A stretch of 64,000 nucleotides of DNA from Steinernema hermaphroditum (lineage: Eukaryota > Nematoda > Chromadorea > Rhabditida > Steinernematidae): assembly GCA_030435675.1 (NCBI GenBank), contig CM059624.1:13912769-13976768 (forward strand), given 5' to 3'. Positions 22,786 to 35,571 of the stretch are shown here, piece after piece (position 1 is the stretch's first letter; each line of letters begins with the position of its first letter). A program made the position numbers and the translations under genes. Under the pieces are notes generated by a model. It worked only from the letters and a program-made list of their open reading frames with translations, did no database searches and was not told the origin of the DNA.

Positions 22786-23363
22786 AATGACCTGGAAATC
22801 ACAAAATAAAGCAAGAAAACTTGGCGAGAAGCGCGCAAAAACACGAACAGGGCACACAGTAATATCAGGTTGGAAAGCTCTCAAACCGAAAACGGTTGGC
22901 AGCAACGCTGTACTCCCATTTTGATCACCAGCACGAGCAAACTCTTACATTCAAATGACCCTCAAGCCGCATGTACTGCGAGACAAACATCAATGCAAGA
23001 GTTGTCTCCAAATGAAACAGCCAGACTCACGGTTTTGGATCATAAGAAGGGCAGTCATACGAAACACTAAGACAACGAACAGAACGGAAAACGCGCTGAA
23101 CAAAGTCCCAAATTCACGCGCTGTCAATTTAAAATTACCGTAGCTGATCGTTGTGGGACCGAGATCACTTCAAATGGCCAAATGCAACCACTCAACGCCC
23201 TGCAAACGAAATGCCGAGATGGCGAGCAAACCAGACACACAGACTAAACCAACAAGCAGACCGAAACAAGACACAGGCAGTTAAACCACAAAGACGGCGT
23301 CGTACACAAACGAACAATTTTACGAGCAACATTTAAATCATATTTCAATCAACAACGCGTCCG
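22786..23363. other. Intergenic gap, likely rps-20 promoter
   Basis: No coding region is recognised. The open frames are short and of unusual composition. The rps-20 promoter should lie here. Confidence 0.5.
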
Positions 23364-24096
23364 CTACCGTGCCATTCGACGGCACTCATTGTGGACAAGT
23401 TCCGGTTTCTTTTCGAACTCGTCACAGCTTCCGCGCATATACGTTGGCGGTAGAAAATCTTTCAAATGTTCTCTGAAGGTAGAACATCATCAATCATCGA
23501 AGAAAAGCGCACACTTACTGACAAATCGCGCAGTTTTCTGTGAAAGCCTTCAAGGCAGCTCTAAGAAAACATTGCTGCTGTATAAGTTGGTTGCTGTTGA
23601 GCACGTGACCGTATTTGACATCCACAAACTCCCGGAACGAGCTAGTCAGCCGACGCCAAATCTCGAATCGGCTCGGTTCATAGGGCTCGCGCAAGCGAAC
23701 GTCCTCCTCGGGGCCATACAGGTTGAAACATTTCAGTTGACCGTAGTTGAAGATGCACACATTCTGCATCACACAGTACTTATGGATGCCTTCTGAGTTC
23801 TTGTCGAAATATTTGAACACGACGGCGATGTCCAGCGTCCGAGCCCTTCCCGTGTGTTCAACGAGCTCGCAACGAATGCCGTTTTTGTGCAGGATAGTGT
23901 GGAACTGCTTGTTTCTGAAGAGTTCATGAAGCTGCGCGTGGTGGTTTCTATCTGCGTCTTGAATTCTCCTATAGAGCTGCCGTCGCACGAGTTCTGAATG
24001 CATTCTGAAACAGACGGGAATCACTATGACGGAAATTAGCAAACATGAAACCACGGAAATCGCAGAACGTGTGGAGCAATCTCTCGCACGAGACAT
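23364..24096 (-). CDS. Unrecognised type II membrane protein
   Basis: Two phase-consistent exons (23519-24096 and 23364-23472) encode 228 residues. A short N-terminal segment precedes one hydrophobic helix at about residues 11-30 (AISVVSCLLISVIVIPVCF), so a signal-anchor, lumenal protein is predicted. The lumenal part has paired cysteines. One motif, CVMQNVCIFNYGQLKCFN, is faintly reminiscent of the cysteine-rich entry motif of GT61-type glycosyltransferases, but I do not claim membership. At this length it lacks room for a complete glycosyltransferase fold. It could be a real nematode-specific gene or a fragment of a longer one. It lies between hsp70 and rps-20 on the same strand. Confidence 0.6.
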
Positions 24097-24568
24097 AGGT
24101 TGATTCTGAGCACTACGACGAAACAGTCAGTTCAAACTTTATCTCCAGACGGTTTGGTCGCAAAAGCAGCCGGCGAAACCGATGACAATACGAACAAATG
24201 AATCATGTATGACAAACGCGCAGCAACCCGTAAAATAGATGAACGACGGTCAATTCCAGACAAGAGACAGACTATTTGAATTTGTAGATCACGGTATCTG
24301 ATTGTCTGATCTCAAATAGTCTCATTCTTGCATAGCGAATCATTCCTGTCAAGTGGCACATTACCTGAATTTTGTGCCTAGACGGAATGCTGTAGACCAG
24401 AGCTCATTTTCGGTGGGATTATGCACAAAGTGGTTAAGCAGGTCTCATCAGCGCATCTCACTTCCCACACTCTTGATTGCACGAATTCAACACATTTCAA
24501 CAATTAACTACTTTATTGACCCCTCTTATCAATGACGATCGACAAAACAACAACGGGACAATGCACTC
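24097..24568. other. Intergenic gap
   Basis: This is the space between the hsp70 stop and the start of the membrane-protein gene, both on the minus strand. It holds the hsp70 3' UTR. No further coding exon is recognised. Confidence 0.5.
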
Positions 24569-26682
<2,114 letters not shown>

Positions 26683-27001
26683 AGTGACTTTCTGAAATCA
26701 GATACAAGAGCTAGTTTAAGCGATATAAGGGTGTCACGCAAAGGGACTTCTGACTCATTGCGTCAGCCGCGAAATACGCTAACAGTTTTCACAGAAATAA
26801 CGCAGAATTCAGTTGATCAAAACGCAAACGTTCAACAGAAAGCACGAAGTCGCAGTTGGTTTAAAGTTGACGGAATTTGTGCTAAAATTTGAACGCGAAA
26901 GTCGAAAAATTCGGAAAACCACACAGCGAAGCAAACGTCAAGCGATTGACTGACCGCAGCGACAACGAGCCTACTGCCGCTTGTTTGTCTGGCCCAAATA
27001 G

Positions 27002-27014
27002 GAACGTTCCGGAA
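27002..27014 (-). promoter_or_regulatory. Heat-shock element, three units
   Basis: GAACGTTCCGGAA has three alternating nGAAn/nTTCn units in perfect phase, the minimum for HSF trimer binding. It lies about 320 bp upstream of the hsp70 start codon. Confidence 0.75.
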
Positions 27015-27050
27015 AAAAGCATTGCTCTCGCCCTCTCAAAACCCATCATG

Positions 27051-27068
27051 GAATGTTCCAGAACATTC
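27051..27068 (-). promoter_or_regulatory. Heat-shock element, four units
   Basis: GAATGTTCCAGAACATTC contains four perfect alternating GAA/TTC units spaced by two bases, a near-palindromic strong HSE. It lies about 370 bp upstream of the hsp70 start codon. Confidence 0.85.
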
Positions 27069-27150
27069 GTGCTGCGTCGGTAGTGGCAGGACCGCAGACA
27101 AATGCCAACCCCCATTTTGAAACCGAGACAGATGCGCGAAAACGAGACAG

Positions 27151-27172
27151 TTCTGGAACTGTCTGGAAGCTC
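27151..27172 (-). promoter_or_regulatory. Imperfect heat-shock element
   Basis: TTCTGGAACTGTCTGGAAGC reads TTC-GAA-(GTC)-GAA at five-base spacing, with one degenerate unit. It lies about 470 bp upstream of the hsp70 start. Confidence 0.5.
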
Positions 27173-27199
27173 CTCGTCTTTTTTGGACTGGATGGCGTT

Positions 27200-28534
27200 T
27201 TCGTTCCGGCGCTCTGAGGGGGCTTGCAGCTTGGACAAGCGAAAACCGTGCATCTCATCGTATTTTTGTAGTGTCGTGGCATGTCCAAGCCAAAGTGAAC
27301 ATTGGTTGGTTGAAGAAGACTACTTCTTTGAAAATTCAGTCGCCGTTCACAGCACAGAAAGTGAACGTTTCATGTGTGCATATCGTAAAATTGTGACGTG
27401 AAAGTGCAGTTGGCATTCTGGAATTGACGTGTTTAAAGTTTCGCTCGAGCGTGGGTCAATCGCAGCCGCAGTCAGGGGACTAGATAAACGCTTGTTTGCC
27501 ATAGTCCACCCCCAAGATCAAGTTTAATCTTCCTCACCCTCTTGTCAGGAGCGTCTTAGATCCCAATACACAGATGCTATGTTATGTATGGAAATAATAC
27601 CCCATTTTTCATGATGCCTATTTCCTTCAAAAAAGATCGGGTTTATCCTATTTACATGATGAGCAGAATGTGGCGCGTTAATCTTCTTTAGGAAATGGTG
27701 CCATTAGGATCCTTCCTCGATGTAAATGCAATGCGATTAACATTAAACAGGCGATAAACATGAAGGACCAGCCGAATTTTCTATAATTCCCAATTTGCCT
27801 TCACCGCATCTCAAAACTGCACTTTTAATCCGATCAAGTACGGCTACTTCAGCGGTCTATTTCAATTAACTCGCTGCCACTCTACGTCGCCTTTTAGAGG
27901 TGCCCTTGAAAGCCCTAATTTTGTGCTCGAAAGGGGTGAATCGTTCTTTTGCGTAATTCTAGCTGTGTTGGCGGAAAATTTGTGTTATTTTTTGTAGGTC
28001 GGCATTTGTGGAAACGTTGTGAGTGACGTAAAAGTGTGCAGAAGTTCATTGTCATTCTATGTAGTATTTTCTGCGATTCCGAACTCGGAACTTCGAAACT
28101 AACATCTATTCTTAACACGGAACTAAAGTCGAGGTTGAGAATATGGACCGAAATATCCCGTATCATGAAGTTTTTCACGAAATGAGTTGTTTATGATATT
28201 TTCACGCATCGCTTTCCCAATAACCTCACCAAAAATACTCATTTTCATGAAATAGTTGTATGCCTACTACGTGCTGGCAAATAATGCATAGACATGACTC
28301 ATGTCTGCACGAGTTGTCTGCCGAGTGACGTGAGCATTCAAGCATGAGATCGGTCGAATAAAGAAAGAATGTCTCGCCGATCTAGCTTTATAGACTTGTG
28401 TCTAGATGCCCTTGTATAGAGCATAAACAAAACTTCAAGAAACACCAATTTGCTATGCAATGATATGGTTTTATTCGCTTCCGAAAAGACGATTGTAATG
28501 ATGATTACAGTTACGTGTGTGTTGCGCATTTAAG
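27200..28534. other. Gene-free stretch
   Basis: No coding region is supported between the hsp70 promoter and the F-box-like gene. Nothing notable is seen. Confidence 0.4.
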
Positions 28535-29416
28535 TTATTCATCGAAAAAGAACCAAAGATGCCATCCATTGTCATTTGACTGATATGAACAATCGGTAAA
28601 TGAAAACCGAGTTCCGTTCTTGTCCACAGGAATACGGTCACCATTCTTGGGAGCGGAAACACTCAGTGTTTTCATGAATTCGCCGATCACATCTTGAAAC
28701 GTCGAGTCGTAATTAGTATGACGACTCTTTGCTCTTGCATCAAAGAACACAGCGTGGAGGAGCCGCCTGTACAGATCGGGGCGAGATTTTGGGACTCGAA
28801 GTATCAGGCTTCCAAGTTGGCGCTTTGAAAGGTTCTCGATGATCCTGTCCGTCAGCTTTCCAGAGGCGTCGTTGAAGGGATCAATATTGACTTCCCATAA
28901 TGTGTCAATCCAGCGTTCTAGAACATTGTCCACACAAGGGGCGTATACTTCGTTCACTCCAGGAATCGCTTTGAGAATTCTCAGTATGGAGGGATAGTCC
29001 GCAAGTCCAAAATTAGGCAAACGTAATGTGTCCACTCTGTGACACTGATTCTTCAGGATCTTTTCAATGATCTCGACGGTATCGTTCGTCAACGGGTGTG
29101 TCCCTGTCCTTACATAGTATGTCGCCTTCTCGATGGACATTTGACTAAAGGCGCTTCGGTGACGATTCCAAAATGAGAAATCCGGAGGCAGTGAGCGGGT
29201 TCGTCCGTAACCTCCATCGATTTGTGCCTGAAAGAATACCATTCCAGCGGAAATTGAGATTTCCAACGTGTACATCTCAAAGAAGTCTTTAAAGGATCCC
29301 CATAATCCGTGTAACGATTTTCGTTGGATAATGCTTCTGTTGCAAATTACGAGTCGCGCTCTCGTGGAGGCGTTTTGAAGAACGCGGTGAACAAAGTCTG
29401 CAGGAAGTGTATCCAT
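28535..29416 (-). CDS. Single-exon F-box-like protein
   Basis: An uninterrupted frame of 293 residues starts MDTLPADFVHRVLQNASTRA, which fits the N-terminal part of an F-box (LPxxFxxxVL...). It continues with leucine-rich segments (TVEIIEKILKNQCHRVDTLR, LTDRIIENLSKRQLGSLILR) in the style of the large nematode F-box families. It is predicted to be a SKP1-binding substrate receptor of an SCF ubiquitin ligase. The F-box is degenerate. No close copy is present in the window, unlike the other F-box-like genes at 34-40 kb, with which it shares only general layout and length. Confidence 0.55.
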   Translation of the reverse strand: MDTLPADFVHRVLQNASTRARLVICNRSIIQRKSLHGLWGSFKDFFEMYTLEISISAGMVFFQAQIDGGYGRTRSLPPDFSFWNRHRSAFSQMSIEKATYYVRTGTHPLTNDTVEIIEKILKNQCHRVDTLRLPNFGLADYPSILRILKAIPGVNEVYAPCVDNVLERWIDTLWEVNIDPFNDASGKLTDRIIENLSKRQLGSLILRVPKSRPDLYRRLLHAVFFDARAKSRHTNYDSTFQDVIGEFMKTLSVSAPKNGDRIPVDKNGTRFSFTDCSYQSNDNGWHLWFFFDE

Positions 29417-32400
29417 TGCGTCGTGCTTGAATTATTGCAGACCGTCTTGACCTTAATTGCCCTCCATCCGCGAAGCGATGCACCTTTTGCGTGCAAGCGT
29501 TGGCACCTTTCATGAACAGTGGGTCTATCCAGAATTCAAAATCAGGCCACAAAGCCATCCTTTTCAGACAATTCAAGACCACAAGATCGGTCTTTTTTGT
29601 GTTTCGACGGGTCTCAAGCTTCGATGCTCACAGAAATGACATTCCAGACTTCTGTCAAGAAGCCATTTTTGTGGCACCCTGTACACCTATATTGTCCATG
29701 CTCCAACCCACTGATAGCAATTCTCTCTCCTTCATTAACCGTGCTTCCTTGTTCACTGCATGTGGCAATCAGTGACCTCGGGGCCACTCGTTCTTTGAAA
29801 CTGACCTGCAAATGCAGCATTCGTTTCTATCGGAAGAGCAAACAAAATGCGAACCAAAAGAGAAGATGAGCAAACATTCACATATTTGGAAGTGTTTCCA
29901 GATAAAGTCAACATAAATCTACCTAGTAAGTCGTTTCGAGTAAGCCTACCTCTTCATCAAAATCTACGCTCTTTGATCAAAAATTTTGCTCCTGACCATC
30001 TTAAGTGAGGGTGTTGTTGTCAATCTGAAAGATCTTTAAAAGCTTGCATTCCACGGTGTGACGAACGTTGTGACGAAAGCTACGTAGCCCTGATGACTGT
30101 GCCTAATTGCTGCAGACTACAAGGACATCTCCCACATTGCCATGCGTCTTGTGCACTGAAATAGCCGCTAATAACTACATTCTTTAAGCGCTAATTCCCA
30201 CGATTGTGGCTTCCCAGAGATGTTTCATTTCCGAAGCGTCCGATCACGTCATCACACGTCTTACTCTTAGCCATGCCACATGGTTTTCTTGTTTTAAAAT
30301 TCATTTACCCCTTTCTGCAGTCCCTATAACTGTTTTATGCAAACCTTCGTTTGACGGTCCCCTTGTTAGATTGGCACCAATGGTGCGACAGAAGGTTGCG
30401 AGTTTTAGAACTTCCGAAGCAAAACGCTTTCGGACATATCCCTCTGGAGAGAACCCAGAGTAATACGTGTTCCGGTTCGGCTCGGATTTCAAGTCTATCT
30501 CGCGATGCGCATTCGTAATTTATGGAAATTAGACGCGGGCGCAAAACACTATTTACGAGAAATGAGTAGCGCCGCCTCTTTGCCATCGTTATAAGAGTGG
30601 ATAGGGGGGTGTGTGTTGGAAAACCAGGAAAGATGAGATGCCAGCTGAGCTGCTATTCTATTTAGTTGGTCGTAAGGGGGTGGCATCTGTTATATCTATA
30701 GTTTGTGTAAGGAAAATATACATGATGTGACAAAATAAAAAGTAACTTTTTTATTCGGAGACAAAACTGGGGAGAAAGAGCGAAGTAGATGGAGTTCCGT
30801 GTCTCGTCTGCTGCCTGCTACCAGTCAGCCAGGGGCTCATTCCTAAATGACCAACATGTCTGTCTCCTTGGCTCATGCGACCGGTTTGTCTTGATTTTTC
30901 TTTCGAATGAAAAAGCGACCTTTCAGCTGTAGAGCTGTGACTACTTGAATAGTAGTTCCATACCGTTCCCATATAAAATATCTCTATTAAGTTGTTATTG
31001 TTCAAGATCCTCACCAGTGAAGATAATCGACCATAATTTTCTACACCCATAAACAAAATAATTTCGTTATTTGTCGTGTTTTCTAGGAAGACTATGTTTT
31101 TTTCCTTTTTTGCCAAGGAGTTCGTCGTGAACAGAGTAAAAAGTTGAACGAAAGTTAGGCCATTCCCACGTGCGCTGCGTCTTCTCCGAGGACGAACTGT
31201 CCAGAGCTCTTCCATCTGCTTCCGATTACCGTAGTCGGGCCTGGCAGAGCTCTGGCCAAGTGGGGCTTCGTTGCGGGACCAGAGGGGGCTGATTCAAGCT
31301 GATTTAAGTACCAACAGAGTCGGGCCTCTTCTGTTCTACGAACAGGACGCAGCCAGATTAGGTTCAAGTAGGTCTTTATTCGAGCAGAATGTTAGCCCGT
31401 TCCGAGTGGGACACGTTCTCAAGCCTCCTGGTGAGTGGTAACAGCGAGAAGCTTTGCATGATCTTCCACTGATTCACAATACGATTACTCGTTTATGCGA
31501 TTAGCTTATCGGCTCAGCAGACGTACTTAACATGAGTCAAATGTGACAAACAAGTGATAATCCCTTGCTCATTAATCTCGAATTGTTGTTCGCCCATTCA
31601 TGCGCTCAGGCTAATCTCCTTGCATGATTAGATTCACATGGGCGGAGTGCCGCTAAGCCCCGCCTCATTAATCCTCATTTTAAACAGCCACACCTCGTCT
31701 AATGGAGTTAAGGAAGCTGCTTGGTATGCTGCGGGCCGACCTATTCTAAAGCTGCTCACTATTAGCTACAGATAGCTGAGCTACAATCGTAGGTATTTTC
31801 TCGAATGAGATTCAACCAAAAGCTATCTTCTGAATTCATTTCGCCTTGCTCACTGCCTCACAGAGCCAATGGGGAAAAAGGACCACTCGGGCATCTCGTA
31901 GACATGTATACTATCGTTCCAGAGATCCCCAGAATCGAACGCCCAGGCTTTTAAAAACACCCAAAAACATATCATCTCTTCTTTACAAACATAAATCACA
32001 CATGTTTGTGTAGCGAAAATTGCTACATCTATGACAAACAGATGATATCACATCAGACATACATTAGACACGTGGCTGTCTATCATTTCATCGTTAAGTG
32101 GCATTCATCTCCACGTATACAGACATTAAATGTTAAATCTCTTTTGACTCTCCAGCCTCCCTTTAACCAGTACATTAACTGTGGATTTCTTCTAAAGACC
32201 GATATAAAGACATCCTGTTGATCTTCCATGGTTTGTTGGTGAAATAGTGAAGTTTTATGCACCACGGCTCTAGTCATAGACATTGCTAAACGACATGTTT
32301 TGCAAAAGCTTCATGTAGAAACCCTGAGTCGTCTCTTATCCTTCGGGTACATATGACTTGTTCGGCGACTTTTCATCTCATAATTAGCTTCTCGTCTTGT

Positions 32401-33062
32401 TGTTATTATTGCCGAAACCCCACGTTTCAGACGGCAAAGCACCGATTGCCTTAACTAAAGGGCCTAATGCCCTTTGGGACGGAGCAACATCCCAGGGTAA
32501 AAGCTATCGATGGATGTCGCTTTGATCGTATCGACTGGCCTCGCTTCAGAGCATCGTAAATGACTTAAAGAGACATCGCAAGCTGCCTCAACAGGGCACA
32601 TTAGACAGAAATCTACTAAGTCATTTAGAAATTCAAGACCGGATTTGGATGCTATCAGAAATGACTTTTAGACTTCCGTCTAAAGGGCCTTTTGGGACAC
32701 ATTGTGCATCACCCCACATTGAGAATCTGCCTCTATTCTATTACTCCTTGTCAAGAAGGGCTCACTGAGCAACCCACTCATCTCTGCATTTGTCATATTC
32801 CCATTTTCTAACAGGAAATGCACATGTGTTAAACACATAAATTCTGTATGTTTATGGGAATTTTTTTCGCAAAGAATCAGATCTTATATGCAATTCTATT
32901 ACCAGTGCATTGGGAATATTCCGGATGCACTTTGAATTCGGTTAACAGCTGAAACCTCAACATTAGTATAATCCAAAAATACCCCTTGCAATCGTGCTCT
33001 TTTCCGCGACTCCGGCTTCCTTCCGGCGCTTTATTAAAAGCGAATGACATTTCAGAGAGACG
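29417..33062. other. Gene-free stretch of 3.6 kb
   Basis: No splice-consistent gene is recognised. A minus-strand frame at 30751-31215 has no domain and uneven composition and was rejected. Around 31530-31700 lies a patch rich in TAATC/GATTA and GATAA cores, possibly an enhancer. The promoter of the secreted-peptide gene should lie at the right end. Confidence 0.4.
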
Positions 33063-33320
33063 ATGAAGCTTCTTCTCGTGGCGCTCAGCCTCGTCTGCGT
33101 TCTCCAACTGGCCCTCGCTTCCTGCCAGTGGCCGATGTGCCGATACCAGACGATGCTGAAGGCGAGCGACTTGGTCACCGGCGGCGACGCCAGCCGCTTC
33201 AACACCGCCGACATGGGCTCGCTGTACTTGAACAAGGACTTCGTCGACCCGGACAACTACAACTTCCAGGGTGGATGGCCACTCTACCGTTTTGTCATGA
33301 TGCAGCGTCGCGGTAAATGA
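33063..33320 (+). CDS. Small secreted peptide, candidate peptide-hormone precursor
   Basis: One exon encodes 85 residues. The start follows an ACATTTCAG acceptor by seven bases, as in a trans-spliced gene. A textbook signal peptide (MKLLLVALSLVCVLQLALA) should be cleaved after ALA. That would release a chain starting SCQWPMCRYQ, where the only two cysteines enclose a six-residue ring of the same size as in oxytocin/vasopressin-type peptides. There is no neurophysin domain. The chain ends RFVMMQRRGK, with a basic RR-G-K cluster that prohormone processing could use. Codon use is strongly GC-biased compared with the surrounding DNA, as in a highly expressed gene. The family is not recognised. 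It could equally be a short structural or effector secreted protein. Confidence 0.75.
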   Translation: MKLLLVALSLVCVLQLALASCQWPMCRYQTMLKASDLVTGGDASRFNTADMGSLYLNKDFVDPDNYNFQGGWPLYRFVMMQRRGK

Positions 33321-33475
33321 AGAAGACCCAAAGGGAATGTAGAGGTGATGATGTGCAAGTGGATCTCACTTATAAGTTATGCTTCGGAATAGTAAATTTG
33401 TGGTGTTAATACACTTCGGTATGAAGACATTGAGTCAGACTTATATTTATTGGAATTTCGAACGCGAATTCTTCT

Positions 33476-33665
33476 TCGAACTTCGTGACTTCTTCGCCAC
33501 TTCAACGCCCGCGCATACTAATGGAACCACTGATCGTTCTTCTCGGATGCCGTCTCCAGCCGAAGCCAGAAGAAAATCAGCGACTAGGGTGTGATTTGTG
33601 TCTTGTTGTGCATATATGACGTCTCGCAAGGCGTAAGCCTTCGATACGAGAAGATAAATCAGTAA
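33476..33665 (+). mobile_element. 5'-truncated non-autonomous RTE-related copy D
   Basis: The segment ends with CATATATGACGTCTCGCAAG, GCGTAAGCCTT and GATACGAGAAGATAAATC, which match the 3' end of copy A (4300-4370). It lacks the 5' part. It abuts an F-box-like gene fragment that starts at 33669, so it apparently interrupted that copy. The left boundary is approximate. Confidence 0.65.
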
Positions 33666-33668
33666 ATC

Positions 33669-33830
33669 TTGAGATCTCTCTACCCACAATTCGTGGTCAT
33701 TCCTGACGATTGGCCCTTTCAAGGATCAACTGTCTTTTGGAATGTACCAATTACAAAAAAGAAGGTATGGTTGATAGTTTTTTATGACCGGCATATGGAT
33801 TTATTGGGTTGGTGCATCATTTTTCGATTA
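33669..33830 (+). pseudogene. C-terminal fragment of the F-box-like family
   Basis: LRSLYPQFVVIPDDWPFQGS followed by TVFWNVPITKKKV aligns with the last 50 residues of the intact copies (LRSLYRDFAAIPEDWPSQES, TAVWKVTLRDRKLEV). Everything upstream is missing and is replaced by retroelement copy D. It is a relic of an additional family member. Confidence 0.8.
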
Positions 33831-34088
33831 TTTATTGAAACAAAACACGAAGATTTCAGACAACGTAGTCATCATTCTTATGTACAATTTCAATCCGCTT
33901 TATGGTTAACATCTGGGTTCCTTCTTCGTATAATAGTGCACCCACTCAAATGAACAACTCAAACACAGCGGAGAAGTGAAATATTTCAGATGTGATGACA
34001 TCGCTTTGCGGCTTTGCGTTGCTTTGTTGCATTAAAAATTCGTTATATAAGGGAAACTGTCAGAAGGTTTTCCAACTGCTGATAAGCT

Positions 34089-34985
34089 ATGAACTGCCTA
34101 CCACTGAACTTCTACGACGAAGTCATTCAACGACTCTCCAAAGATGACATCGGACGTCTCACGCTCACCTCAAGGTGGTGGTCATCTACAGCCGAAACTC
34201 ATTACAGCAGGCGTCGCCGTCTAACGGTTTACTTGAAATCCAACTATGAAGGCACTAAAGTCGGCGTTAGGCTTGAGAAAGGTGTGAGAAAAGTTCCTTT
34301 CGAGATAGACTTCAAGTATGACCGAATCATATTCATTCTCTTTAATGAGTGTTGGTACGACAAAACAGTGGAAGAAACACTTCCGATCGAGCACTTCCGA
34401 ACGAAAACGCTGCCATTAATTCGGTCAGTTGCTAGGGACTGCAGATTGAGTGCGTCCGGCTCACAGCAGAACCTATGCGACATCGTCTTTGATGGGCTAA
34501 AGAAATGCAGTGGCCTGTCGCAGATCTTCGTCAAAAACCGTGGAGAAAAGAGTCACGAGTTCATAAGACGCCAGATCGAACTCGGCAGTTTGCTAGGACT
34601 GAGCTTATTGGGAAACACTACTTTTGGCCAGGATTTGGACACAAATTGGCCAGCGGACTTCCAAGACTCAATCAAAGTCTTCGTGAAATCACCAAACTTT
34701 AGGTACCTTGAGATAGGATATTCCAATCTCGGATTGGACATGGACATGGTTACTTGTGTGTTCGATCGCTTCTTCAGAGGAGAACTGACCCTTTTCGTTC
34801 TTACAGGACGTCCCTCGTTTCCCTTGGAGGACTTGAAATCTCTCTACCGAGACTTTGAGGCGATTCCTGAAGACTGGCATCCATGGACAACCGCCGTTTG
34901 GAAGGTAACCCTTAGAGACAGGAAGTTAGAGGTCACAGTTACTTATGGTCGAGAAATTAAGATACGTGGCCATTGTTTGATGTGA
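34089..34985 (+). CDS. F-box-like protein, plus-strand copy
   Basis: A single exon of 298 residues begins MNCLPLNFYDEVIQRLSKDD and continues IGRLTLTSRWWSSTAETH. This fits an F-box (LP, VI..L, W), followed by a C-terminal domain of leucine-rich segments (NFRYLEIGYSNLGLDMDM). The promoter includes a TTATATAAGG TATA-like box at about 34043, roughly 45 bp upstream of the ATG, so cis-start without trans-splicing is plausible. It is nearly identical to the minus-strand copy at 39612-40511, differing mainly near the N terminus (SRRRRLTVY versus NRRRDLAVY) and by one residue in length near the C terminus. It is predicted to be an SCF substrate receptor. The substrate is unknown. Confidence 0.7.
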   Translation: MNCLPLNFYDEVIQRLSKDDIGRLTLTSRWWSSTAETHYSRRRRLTVYLKSNYEGTKVGVRLEKGVRKVPFEIDFKYDRIIFILFNECWYDKTVEETLPIEHFRTKTLPLIRSVARDCRLSASGSQQNLCDIVFDGLKKCSGLSQIFVKNRGEKSHEFIRRQIELGSLLGLSLLGNTTFGQDLDTNWPADFQDSIKVFVKSPNFRYLEIGYSNLGLDMDMVTCVFDRFFRGELTLFVLTGRPSFPLEDLKSLYRDFEAIPEDWHPWTTAVWKVTLRDRKLEVTVTYGREIKIRGHCLM

Positions 34986-35073
34986 TATGGAATAAAGAAA
35001 TTTGTGTGTTCTTTGATAAATAAATTTGATAAATATAAATATCTGCGCCAAATTACACAACAGAAGTGGTTGG

Positions 35074-35553
35074 ATGACTCTCACTCGTGTCGCGGTGGTG
35101 AGCGGTCGGTCCTTCCGGTCGCTCTCTGAGTGTCTGGTTGGTCAGATGGCAAACCCTGTGGCAGTTGTGACTGTTCCGGCTTCCAGAGGGAATTGGGACA
35201 CCCGGAAGCCGTAGTCCCACCACCGCTGACAACAAGATGTCCGACGCCAGAAATCACGCTGCGTGAGATGTCACCCTGAAGGACGCCGACGCTCTGAGAC
35301 CAGCGAGAACGCAACTCCCGGACCACGGACCATCAGATGCAAGCTCAGAAGCGTCCGCCGTGCCGCAAACGATATTCCGCTACCGTATCCGAAGATTTTC
35401 CGATTCCCAGATGCCCCGTGAAGTGCGCCGTCTCCGATGGGTTCGACATCTACGGCGTGTCAGGGATGAAGCCGTCTGCCAGACATTCTCTTGTCTATTT
35501 TCGGTGTCGCGCAAGGCATAATGCCTTTGATTCACGAAATGAAGTTAAAAGAT
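35074..35553 (+). mobile_element. Non-autonomous RTE-related copy B (480 bp)
   Basis: This segment is absent from the inverted partner arm, whose sequence CAGAAGTAGTTGGGTAGGGG is the empty site (39524-39533 region). Flanks AAGTGGTTGG (35064-35073) and AAGCAGTTGG (35554-35563) are a 10-bp target duplication that has since mutated. The start has GTGTCGCGGTGGTGAGCGGT and a GGCTTCCAGAGGGAATTGGG block like the RTE 5' region. The end reads GGTGTCGCGCAAGGCATAA and an A-rich tail. It is nearly collinear with copy C at 58904-59384. Confidence 0.88.
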
Positions 35554-35571
35554 AAGCAGTTGGGTAGGGGA

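Larger units (their letters stand above)
33936..35571 (+). repeat. Left arm of large inverted repeat (F-box-like duplication)
   Basis: From GTGCACCCACTCAAATG at 33936 to GTTGGGTAGGGGA near 35571 the sequence is repeated in inverted orientation at 39515-40664. Promoter, CDS and 3' flank are all included. The arm is about 1146 bp once the 480-bp insertion at 35074-35553 and its duplicated target are discounted. Confidence 0.9.

Noticed and set aside
30751..31215. 154-codon minus-strand frame
   Set aside because: It has a basic start and low-complexity end, no domain, no conserved-looking segment and no splice partners.
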